NCBI GenBank assembly: GCA_946481095.1
Contig: CAMLML010000025.1
Coordinates: 1-56,332, forward strand
Direction: 5' to 3'
DNA length: 56,332 bases
Origin: an uncultured Cellvibrio sp.
GTDB lineage: Bacteria > Pseudomonadota > Gammaproteobacteria > Pseudomonadales > Cellvibrionaceae
Every line of letters starts with the position of its first letter. The stretch's first letter is position 1. A program made the translations under genes and the position numbers. The notes beneath the pieces were generated by a model. That model saw nothing but the letters and a program-made list of their open reading frames with translations, was not told where the DNA came from and ran no database searches. Positions 46,522-56,300 of this stretch are shown piece after piece.

Positions 46522-46550
46522 AAAAAGGGCGACAATAGGTCGCCCTTTTT
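46522..46550. terminator. bidirectional intrinsic terminator
   Basis: AAAAAGGGCGAC and GTCGCCCTTTTT form a perfect stem around AATAG, with A and T tracts on the two sides. It serves both the S9 peptidase gene and the converging di-heme cytochrome gene. Confidence 0.9.
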
Positions 46551-46571
46551 AATTTCATTACAAACAACCCA

Positions 46572-48674
46572 TTACAAAGTCTTCATATACTCCACCAAAT
46601 CCCAACGTTCGGATTCAGTGAGTGGTCTTTGCGGTTGACCTGTGTTGGTGTGGATGGTGCCATACTCATGGCCTTTATTACTATTTCCGGGAAGGCTGGT
46701 ATCAAACAGGCTACCTGCATATCCAGCATCGCGGAAACCTACTTTTACCGGATCAAATTCGCGACTACCAACAACAAAAGAATTCGAGCGATATTTTTCT
46801 TCGATTGGATCATTATCACGTTTTGTCGGCAGCAATAATTCATACAGATTGGCGACAGAACCATTATGCAAATAAGGCGCAGTGGCCCAGATTCCATTTA
46901 ATGGACGCCCTTTATAAGCCAATAAAGATTGATAAGGTTTTGCAGCTGTATCCGGTGAGTAGTTTCCGTGTTTGACATTTTCTTTGATCGGATTGTCCGC
47001 CAGTGACGCAGCGAACATATAAAGCTGATCCAAACGTCGATGAAACCAATTTTTATCGGCATCGGGTGTAATCAGAACACCTTTGGTAACAGCCGTTAAA
47101 ATTTGTGCGACCGGCGCCAGATCCTGAATGACCAAAGTACCAACACCTTCGGATAAATAGGTATTGCTAAAGTTACCGGCATAACCTGTGTAATTAACAC
47201 TGTTCTCTGCCATGACCGGATCGGTTTGAATAATATCCAAACCCGACATATTCGCCGTTACCAATCGTTTGTAATCACTGCGATCAATTACCTGATGGCA
47301 TGACTGACAATATTCAGCATAAAGCCGCTGGCCTCTGCTTGCTTTTTCCTGATCAATTTTTCCCAAAATTTCTTGCGGCCATTGCGGTGATTTTAATGAG
47401 CGCAAATGGCTTTCCAAACGCTCAAGATTGATACCATCGACCGATGATGTAAATTTAATTCTTTTTGTTTTGTTGTCTTGTCCGGTTGCCCATGCAGACA
47501 AACTAAAACCCGGATCTCTGACTTCAAAATCCAATTTTGCAAATACACCTATAACCTCACCGGTGTTTCGCCCCAAGGGCCCCAGTGCGGCGTTGTTAGC
47601 CAACCCATTCCATTGCACATAATCGGAATGCGGAATATCCCATAAGAACGGATAACTGACAGGCGCGTTAGGCTCATTAAAAATTGCGTCTTTCACTATC
47701 ATCATCTGTTGATTGTTCAAACCCGGATATCCCGGTTCGGTCGATTGCAAGCGTTTGATGACCTCTGCAAATCCAAGATCACCAATGACGGTTTCATTCA
47801 TACCTTTAACAACCAATTCAACTTGCGAGGGTGTTAATAATGCGACATTGTTTTCATCGGCAATATTGAGCAACGCCACTTTTAATTGATCGCTGTTCAG
47901 TACGTGCTGTAAAACACGATTATAAATTCGACCGAAAGCATCCAAACGCGCGTAACCATAATTGACACTGGAGTAATTAATCTGGTTGTAGTGTTGAATT
48001 GTTTTTGTCCAGCTTTCCAGATCTTTTTTGATTTCCGCTTCATCATCGTAATCATTATCCCGCTCTATGACTTTTTTGCTGAATCTGGCGAATTTTTCAG
48101 GATTACCCAGTGTTGCTTGCATGCTGCTGGCCATAGCTTCCAGAAATCCAACCATATCCGCCATCGCAGGGCCTCCATCGATGCGAATCGCTTTGCCCAA
48201 ATAATTAATTTGGGCTGTGTGGCAAGCTGCGCAGGTGTAGCCGACATAATCACGATCCTGATATTCATCCAGCACGAAACCAACAGGTAATGCATCTTCA
48301 TTGAAGAAGGTTTTCTTTTGCGGTAAATAACGGTATTTGTCGATATTCAACGGATCGAGAAAAGATTTTTCAGAATCCGATTGTTCCAATGCCAGAAAAA
48401 AATCATAAGGCAGAAGTGCCGACCCCTGGGTCGTGTTGTAAAACCATAAACTATCAGACTCGCTCCAGCCTTGATCCAGATAAACAGGTGTAATAAATCC
48501 TTCATTAAATTCACCGTTTTCAATACTGATTGCGCCGCGATCAGGGTCGCGATCCGCTTGTTGGTATATTTTCCCTGCAGCCAAAGTAATTAACATGGCG
48601 ATCACTGCCCAGAGAAGTATCCATGCACCAATAACTAACCAACGTTTTATTTTTTGCAATGTGAAAAGTGCCAT
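46572..48674 (-). CDS. RoxA-like di-heme c-type cytochrome
   Basis: A 700-aa protein anchored by an N-terminal hydrophobic segment (VIGAWILLWAVIAMLITLA). It has two heme-attachment sites, TCAACH (C148, C151, H152) and CQSCH (C456, C459, H460), and the family stretch RPLNGIWATAPYLHNGSVANLYELL near the C-terminus. The layout matches RoxA/RoxB-type rubber oxygenases and related MauG/cytochrome c peroxidase-like proteins, which share this fold. The substrate is unknown; many RoxA-like proteins do not cleave rubber. ATG 48674 has AAAGGAG seven bases upstream. It is divergent from an AraC-type regulator. Confidence 0.82.
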   Translation of the reverse strand: MALFTLQKIKRWLVIGAWILLWAVIAMLITLAAGKIYQQADRDPDRGAISIENGEFNEGFITPVYLDQGWSESDSLWFYNTTQGSALLPYDFFLALEQSDSEKSFLDPLNIDKYRYLPQKKTFFNEDALPVGFVLDEYQDRDYVGYTCAACHTAQINYLGKAIRIDGGPAMADMVGFLEAMASSMQATLGNPEKFARFSKKVIERDNDYDDEAEIKKDLESWTKTIQHYNQINYSSVNYGYARLDAFGRIYNRVLQHVLNSDQLKVALLNIADENNVALLTPSQVELVVKGMNETVIGDLGFAEVIKRLQSTEPGYPGLNNQQMMIVKDAIFNEPNAPVSYPFLWDIPHSDYVQWNGLANNAALGPLGRNTGEVIGVFAKLDFEVRDPGFSLSAWATGQDNKTKRIKFTSSVDGINLERLESHLRSLKSPQWPQEILGKIDQEKASRGQRLYAEYCQSCHQVIDRSDYKRLVTANMSGLDIIQTDPVMAENSVNYTGYAGNFSNTYLSEGVGTLVIQDLAPVAQILTAVTKGVLITPDADKNWFHRRLDQLYMFAASLADNPIKENVKHGNYSPDTAAKPYQSLLAYKGRPLNGIWATAPYLHNGSVANLYELLLPTKRDNDPIEEKYRSNSFVVGSREFDPVKVGFRDAGYAGSLFDTSLPGNSNKGHEYGTIHTNTGQPQRPLTESERWDLVEYMKTL

Positions 48675-48776
48675 CAGCAGACTCCTTTAACAGAATGATT
48701 ATTGTAAGCAGGCAATACACCCGTTCAAGATAGCTGCTTGCAAGGAGAATGCCTAGTGAACCTTTGAAAAGAAACT

Positions 48777-48791
48777 TGTGAAATATTCACA
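48777..48791. promoter_or_regulatory. palindrome in the cytochrome/AraC divergent promoter region
   Basis: TGTGAAATATTCACA has 6-bp arms (TGTGAA/TTCACA) around three bases. The half-sites look like CRP/Vfr half-sites but the spacing between TGTGA and TCACA is five, not six. It could be a weak CRP site or an operator of the nearby AraC-type regulator. Confidence 0.35.
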
Positions 48792-48880
48792 TGGCGCAAT
48801 AATTTGCAAGACTGCGCAACAATTATCATGTGGTACAGAGGGTTTTTCGTTATCTTGCTTTCAATCAAATTGGGGGCGAC

Positions 48881-49762
48881 ATGGCGAATTATCAAAAGCG
48901 TTTATTGCAGTTGCTGGATTATCTGGATGCCAATCTGGATCAACCCTTAACAACAGAAACATTAAGTCAAATCAGTTGTTTGTCGCGATTTCATTTCCAC
49001 CGACAATTCGTTGCAGTATTTGGTTTGAATATTGGCAGTTATATTCGTCTATTGAAATTTAAACAGGCAGCCTACCTGCTCGCTTATCGTGAAACGCGTG
49101 TATTGGAAATTGGCTTAAGTTTGGGATACGAATCCAGTGAATCTTTTTCTCGCGCATTCAAACAATTCTCCAACCAATCCCCCAGTGATTTTCGACTCAA
49201 CCCGAATTGGACATTATTAAAAGAACAGGAAAATTATTTACTGCAAGCCAGGAGAACTCCCATGCAACATTCAGAATCAAACGCTGTTAAATACGCGGTG
49301 GAAGTCGTGGAATTACCCGAGATTCGATTAGCCATTTTGGAACATAAAGGTAACCCGGATTTATTGGGTGAAACCATTCGGCAATTTATCGGTTGGCGAA
49401 AAGAGAATCATCTACCACCAAACAAATACCGCACATTTAACCTGCTGTATAACGATCCCGAGACAACACCGCCTGAAGAATACCGTTTTGGTTTGGCAGT
49501 TGAATATAAGCAATCACTCGCTGCAACATCTGCGCTGGTAGAAGGAAAAATTCCCGCGGGAAGTTACGCCCTGATTCGCTATCAAGGTTCTGATTCCGGT
49601 TTGGCTGATGCTGTTAATTATTTATATCGCGATTGGCTGGTCAATACAGATTTCGAGCCAGAGGACTTTCCACTTCTGTTTGAGCGCATATTGTTTTATC
49701 CCGATGTACCGGACGGTCAACAAACAGTGCACATCTATTTACCATTGCAGCAGATCTTGTAA
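48881..49762 (+). CDS. AraC-family regulator with GyrI-like effector domain
   Basis: About 293 aa. The N-terminal DNA-binding domain (about 8-107) has two helix-turn-helix units (LTTETLSQISCLSRFHFHRQF and LEIGLSLGYESSESFSRAFKQF, residues 25-105). From about 135 to the end is a GyrI-like/Rob-type ligand-binding domain (VEVVELPEIRLAILEHKGN; AGSYALIRYQG; YPDVP). Such regulators respond to small amphipathic or cationic compounds. ATG 48881 has GGGGG five bases upstream; the longer frame from 48830 is rejected. It is divergent from the RoxA-like gene and may control it. Confidence 0.9.
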   Translation: MANYQKRLLQLLDYLDANLDQPLTTETLSQISCLSRFHFHRQFVAVFGLNIGSYIRLLKFKQAAYLLAYRETRVLEIGLSLGYESSESFSRAFKQFSNQSPSDFRLNPNWTLLKEQENYLLQARRTPMQHSESNAVKYAVEVVELPEIRLAILEHKGNPDLLGETIRQFIGWRKENHLPPNKYRTFNLLYNDPETTPPEEYRFGLAVEYKQSLAATSALVEGKIPAGSYALIRYQGSDSGLADAVNYLYRDWLVNTDFEPEDFPLLFERILFYPDVPDGQQTVHIYLPLQQIL

Positions 49763-49821
49763 CTCTTCGCACTTGCGATTAGTGTGTGCGGCAGCTGTTA
49801 ATTGTCTAATTGGAGTGTGTT

Positions 49822-50139
49822 ATGAAAAAATTATCTGTTGTTTTTTGTCTGGGATTAGCACTGGGTGGCTGTAATTTTGTCAAGGTCACTGAAAACGGAA
49901 GCAGCGTTGCTGTATCTAATGCCTCCGCTGTTGGTGGATGTTCCAAAGTCAGCACCCTCACCGTTAAAACCCGCGGCAATTATGTCGGCACTATGAAGCG
50001 CAACCCGGAAACCCTGGCCAAAGAATTAACCAACATGGCGCGCAACGACGCTGTTGACGTCGGTGGTGACACAGTAGTCCCGATCAGCCAGCCTGTTGAT
50101 GGAAAACAGAGTTTTGATGTTTATAAGTGCGGTAATTGA
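49822..50139 (+). CDS. DUF4156-family lipoprotein
   Basis: About 105 aa with a lipoprotein signal ending GLALGGC. The mature part has AVGGCSKVSTLTVKTR, a RNPETLAKELTNMARNDA helix and GGDTVVPISQPVDGKQSFDVYKC, which matches my recollection of the DUF4156 family of small envelope lipoproteins. Function is unknown. ATG 49822 has GGAG six bases upstream; the TTG at 49810 is rejected. A terminator follows. Confidence 0.8.
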   Translation: MKKLSVVFCLGLALGGCNFVKVTENGSSVAVSNASAVGGCSKVSTLTVKTRGNYVGTMKRNPETLAKELTNMARNDAVDVGGDTVVPISQPVDGKQSFDVYKCGN

Positions 50140-50163
50140 GTCTTTCCAGAATTCCTTTCACCC

Positions 50164-50193
50164 AAAAAAGCGACTGAAATAGTCGCTTTTTTT
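50164..50193 (+). terminator. intrinsic terminator after the DUF4156 gene
   Basis: GCGACT (50170-50175) pairs with AGTCGC (50181-50186) around GAAAT; a run of seven T follows and six A precede, so it may work in both directions. Confidence 0.88.
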
Positions 50194-50211
50194 ATTTGAA
50201 TGCAATTTATT

Positions 50212-50227
50212 TGTGACTTTCGTCACA
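50212..50227 (+). promoter_or_regulatory. CRP/Vfr-type binding site
   Basis: TGTGACTTTCGTCACA is a perfect TGTGA-N6-TCACA palindrome, the consensus of CRP and Vfr. It lies 113 bases upstream of the YD-repeat gene ATG and just after the DUF4156 terminator, so control of the YD-repeat gene by cAMP is likely. Confidence 0.65.
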
Positions 50228-50339
50228 TTTTCTCAATATCCCGCTAAACAAATTCCGACTCGACTGGATACGTAATCAAGAGATCGTATTGACGATCAAT
50301 TCATAACATTACTTACCATATGCATTGGGAGTTATTCAG

Positions 50340-53300
50340 ATGGTCGGGATTATCAGTTCATCCGGTTTGGGGCTTTTTGATTCATCAGCTGACCGATTGG
50401 GGAGCACACAGGGTTCTCCAACCAGCCTCGGGCAAGCCAAGGGCTCTGCCAATGTCAACATTGCGACCGGAAACCTGTCGGTACAGTTTCTGGATGAAAG
50501 CTTGTCGGGCACAGGTGCTGATCTTCTGGCACTGAGGACTTATAACTCGCAAGGAGCCCTGAATGATGGTGATACCGATGGCTGGCGCTGGAATGGTGAG
50601 AAGAAAGTCGTATTGACAGGTACGGCCAATTCCACCTCTGCAGTGGTCACCCGAACCACAGGAGATGGTACTGAGACTGTCTTTAAATGGGATGGCGTAG
50701 CCAGTTCCAATCGTTATGTGTCTACAGCAGGGTCAGGTGCCCATGATGTAATTACCTGGAATGCGTCCGGTAGTGAATGGGTTTATGTATTAGACGGTGC
50801 CAGAAAGGATAGTGAGGTTGATGCAACTCTAACGGGTACCGCCAATACTGCTTCCGCTGTTTTAAAGCGTACTGTTGATGGTGCAGAGTATAAATGGGAT
50901 GGTGTTGCCAGTTCTAATCGCTACATGTCTACTACTGGATCTGGAACTATCCAGTGGAACTCGTACACGAGTAAATGGATTTATTCACAAGATGCATCGG
51001 GTGATGCAATCGAACGTTACGACGGCTCTACAGGCTGGATCAAGAGTTATCGCGACAACAGTGGTAATGGATTTGACTATGCCTTTACAGGCAACCTCCT
51101 TGCCACAGTGAAGGATTTGCAATCCGGCCAAACACTGAAATTTACCTATGCCAATAGCAAACTGACCGAGGTCAGTACGCAAGAAACAGCAACGGGCAAC
51201 CCCCTCAAGCAAGTCTATTATGCTTACTACACAACGGGTTCCTCTTCAGGGAAACTGATGTCGGTAACCACCGATTTGCAGCCGGATGGCAGTCTTACAG
51301 ATGGCAAGGTTTACACAACGAATTATGTCTACTTCGAAACTACCGATGCCTCAAATGGAAAATTAAAATCCATCAGTCAAAGTGACGGAACCAGTACCCT
51401 CTATACCATTACCAGTTATACCTACGACACCAGTGGCCGCATCTCGACTGTCACCGATCAGGCTGGGACAACAACTTTCACCTACACCAGCTCTACTGTT
51501 ACAACGGTTACCCTGCAAAATGGCTCCGCATGGACTTACACCTATAGCTCAGCGACTGGTAATAACAACAAGCAATTGCTAAAAGTGGAGTCGCAGGCAG
51601 TCAACGGAGTCAAACAATCCGTAACCTACACCTACGACACAGATGGCAATGTCAAAACCATAGTGGACGGCCGTAACAATACGCTGACCTATGACTATGA
51701 CACCAAAGGCAATCGCATCAAGGAATACGACAGCCTAGGCAATACGCTCTCCCGTACATTTGATTCCAATAATCATCTGTTGACCGAAACCCGTTATTCC
51801 GTTGCATCCACGACCAGTCCCTCCGGTTTGGAGACCAGTCGTTTTGTGTATGACACATCGGGCCGTCTGCGTTTTGCTATCAGTGCTGAAGGACGCGTGA
51901 GTGAAACTGTTTACGATTCACGCGGTTTGGTGACGCGAAGCCTGCAATATGCAGGCAAAACCTACACAATCACAACCTTTACCTTGTCGGAGTTGCAAAC
52001 CTGGGTAACCGGGCTGACTGCTGATCAGAAAACACAGACCCAACTGACAGAGTTTACTTATGACTATCGGGGGAATCTCAGTGGGAAAACAGCTTATGCC
52101 TTAGTGAATTCATCACTTGTGGGACAATTGAGTGCTGATGTACGTAAAACAAGTTTCACTTATGATCAGCAAGGTCTTCTGCTTCAAGAAGTTGAATTAT
52201 TCGACGATTCCTCAGTTGTTCTTTCCAGCTATGAATATGATGGTTTAGGTCGTGTTTCCAAAGAGGTGAGCTTAACGGGAACCAAAACAACCACCTATAG
52301 CGGTCTTACTATCACGGTCAACAATCAAGCTACAGGATTGTCAACTGTCAGTACGACGGATGCGTCGGGACGCTTGGTCAGCATCGCACAAACTGGCGAC
52401 TCGATTACCCGAACCACACGTTATTATTACGACACAGTTGGGCAGTTACGTGTTACCGAAGACCCAACAGGCGTACGCAATTATTTGTTTTATGATGCAG
52501 CCGGGCGAGTGAATGCCAAAGTGGATGCCACCGGTGCAGTCACGGCCTACACCCATGATGCCGATGGTAGGGTACTGACTGAAATTCAGAATGCCAACCG
52601 TGTTGCTGCTTCTACCTTGTCGGGCTGGGGCACAACTCCTCCCGCCAGTGTTTCGGTTACGTCCGATACCACCAATGATCGCAAGACCACCTATACCTAT
52701 GACAAAGCAGGCCGCCTGTTAACAACAACTGTCGATGGTTTGACAACACTTACCAATACTTATGATGGTGCTTCCCGCCTGACACAAACCACGCAAGGTG
52801 ATCGCACGACCCGTTATTATTACGATAAGGATGGCAAACAAACTGCTGTTCTCAATGCCGAAAATTATCTCAGTGAAAATATTTATGATTCTGTCGGTCG
52901 TGTAATACAAACCATTCGTTACGAGAAAAAAATCACCACCGTTTCTAGTTTGAGCACCATGCGAACGGCAGTATCCAGCGGAGACAAATTATCGACTTAT
53001 TATTTTTATGATTCACAGGGGCGTCAAACAGGTGTAGTTGATGAGCAAGGTTTCTTGACTGAAACTATGTATTACGGTTGGTCAGACAATAATGGAACAT
53101 CATACAAGACCATATATTTGTATAAAAATGCAGTGAGCGTTGGTACAAATGAAGTATTGAGTAGTGTTCGGAGTAGGGCGGGTGTAATTGGTTATTTTGA
53201 AACAAATGAATATTACCTAGATGGTAGGTTGATGCGCAAAGACACCACTGAACGCTCTGAATTCTATGAATATGATTCTGCTGGTCGATTAGTACGCAAA

Positions 53301-56300
53301 ACTCAAGGGATTTACTCGGCAGAACCCAGAAAGTTTTTTACTCAATATAACGCTTTCAATGAAATTAAAGGAATCGTCAGTGGTGAAGGAGCGGCGACTC
53401 TAACGGGTACATCCACAGACGCCCAGATCGCAACCGCTATCAGCAACTACGGCACTCGCTACGACATAGATGGAGCAGGAAGACGTATTGCAGAATATGG
53501 TGCAAATGGCCAAAAAACCTTGATTTTTTATGACAAAGAGGGTCGTGTTGCTTACACGGCCAAGATATCCGGATTGACCCCGTCAGGCCCAATAGCTGAT
53601 GTAGTTCAGTTTATTTACAATGCTTTTGGACAGTTAAGCGAAATAAGATCTCTCTATGTCAAAGTTTTGGCCAGTGGGTTAAATGGCGGTATAGACCTCT
53701 CTCTAATCAGTGAAAGAGCTAGTTTATCTCAGAGGGATTTGCAAGATGGCTGGAAGTCGTACAAGTACGATAAATTAGGGAATGTTACTAACGAGTATGA
53801 TGGTGAGCGCAACGAAACTATTTATGGATATAACAGTTTCGGAGAGCAAACGACTATTCAACGCTTCATCAGTGGTTCCGTTTTCCAACTCACTGAATGG
53901 ACACGTGACAAGCTAGGGCGCGTTAACAATACCCGTCAAGATAATATTCTAACTTCACAAATCACATACGATGGCCTTGGTCGTATCAAATATGCCTACG
54001 ATGCAAAAAATCAACTGACCGAAAACATTTACTCTGATAACGGTCGTACGGTTCAGATTAAAGATCCGCTGGGTCGCATAATTAAAACCGAAATTGACTT
54101 TATGGGGCGCACTCTCAAGGTTACTGATGCGCTGAATAACATCACCAATTATGAATACGATGATGCCAACCGAACCATTAAAGTCACACACCCTGACGGT
54201 GTCAGTATCACCACTTGGAAAAATGTGCACGGGGAAGTGGTTAAGGTACAAGACGGTAATGGTGGCATTACCCAATACACCTACACCAAAGATGGCACCT
54301 TGGATAAAGTTACCGATGCACTGGGCGTCATCATCACCGACAACGATTACGATGCATCAGGTCGCCTTTACGAAAGCAAAGATGCCAACGGCACTATCAC
54401 CCGCTACAGCTATGACAGTGTCAACCGCGTTTACCTAAAAACAGTAGATCCAACGGGATTAAACCTGAACACTAGGTACGAATTTGATAGTCAGGGTCGA
54501 CAAACTGATGTCACCACAGGATATGGAACTGCTGAAGCCAGCACGACAAAATATGTGTATGACCGTAAAGGTCAAATCACACAAATGATTGTAGACCCCA
54601 ATGGTTTGCAATTGAGTACCAAATTTGTTTACGACGGTTTGGGTCAAACAGTTGAAGTGCATAAAGGCACAACGGCAGACACTTCACAACAAATCACCAA
54701 ATATGAATTTGACAAACTGGGCCGAAAAACCAAAGAAATTATTGATCCAGCCGGCATTGCCGCCACAACACTTTATAGCTATGACAACAATGGCAATCTC
54801 ATCAAGAAAACAGATGCCAATACCTATGTCACTTACTTTGCTTATGATGCAGCGAATCAACTGCGTTACACAGTCAATGCCGAAGGAGCAGTAACAGAAA
54901 ATGTTTACGATCTGAATGGAAATGTCACGCGCACTATTGTCTATACAACACTCAAAACAACCGGTGTTAATGCGCTTGCCGATCTGGATACTTTTGGCAG
55001 CACTAACCGTGCAAATGCACTCAATCGCAATACTTATTTCGCTTACGACAAAACCAATCATTTACGTTATACAGTGAATGCCGAAGGTGTTGTGAGTGAA
55101 AATGTTTACGATGCGAATGGAAATGTCATTCGTACAACACAGTTCAATTCAATTCCCTCACTTGCCGGTAATTATTCTCTTAGCAATATTGATTCAAAAG
55201 TCAATCGCAGTGATCTTTCAAATCGCGACACCAATTTTATTTACGACAAAGCCAATCGTTTGCGTTTCACTATCAATGCTGAAGGTGCTGTCACAGAAAA
55301 TGTTTACGATGCGAATGGCAATATCATTGCAACAACCCAATACGATAGAGTTTCGACTGCCAGTTTCTCACAAGACTTCAGTGCTAACGCCAGTGGTTTG
55401 ACTTTACCAGCGACCAATTATTCTGTTGCCGGTGGCAGACTGGTGATGAACAGTATTAAAACAGCAGCCGGAACAGCTTCTACATTCCCACAAGCCTGGG
55501 GAACAACCAGAGCTGTTGGAACTGATTTCAAATATGAATTTATTACAGATGGTTCAACCAATAACCATTACGGCACCATTGGGCTTAATTCAACAGATTG
55601 GAAACGCCGACATGTTGTTAATCAAAATGGTGGCACTTTTTATGTTGAATATATTGATGCGGCCGGTGCAGTAAAATCCCAAGCGCTTGGTGCGATTAAA
55701 GACAATACAGCTTACGTATTGGAAATCGAAAGCGATTCCAATGGTACTACGCTTTATCTGTATGAAAACGGTAAATCAAAAACATCCGGATTTATTGATC
55801 GACGCGATTATTCCGATTGGAAAGATGTAGCCACCTGGTTGCTGGTTGGAAATGTTGCTGGATTTAATTCAAACTCAACAACCTATCTTGATCGTGTTCA
55901 GGAATTTCCTAACGGTGTTAATCGAACGACTAATTTCGCGTACGACAAAGCGAATCGTTTGCGCTTCACTGTGAATGCTGAGGGTTATGTTTCTGAAAAT
56001 GTTTACTATGCAAATGGCAACGTCAAGGACATTACCCAATTCAATTCACGCCCCAGTCTTGCGAATTACAGTGAAAGTACAATCAATGGTGCAGTGAATC
56101 GTTCGGATACCGCAAATCGCACGACATCTTACATTTACGACAAAGCGAATCGCCAAAAAACAACGACATTAGCAGGTTGGTACGACCCTGCCACAGGCAA
56201 AGTAGAGGGAAGCAATGCAGCCGGTCGTTTCCAGCGCACCATTGAAGTGACCTATGATTCATTTGGCAATGCTGTTACCAATAAAATTCGTACCGGAGCG

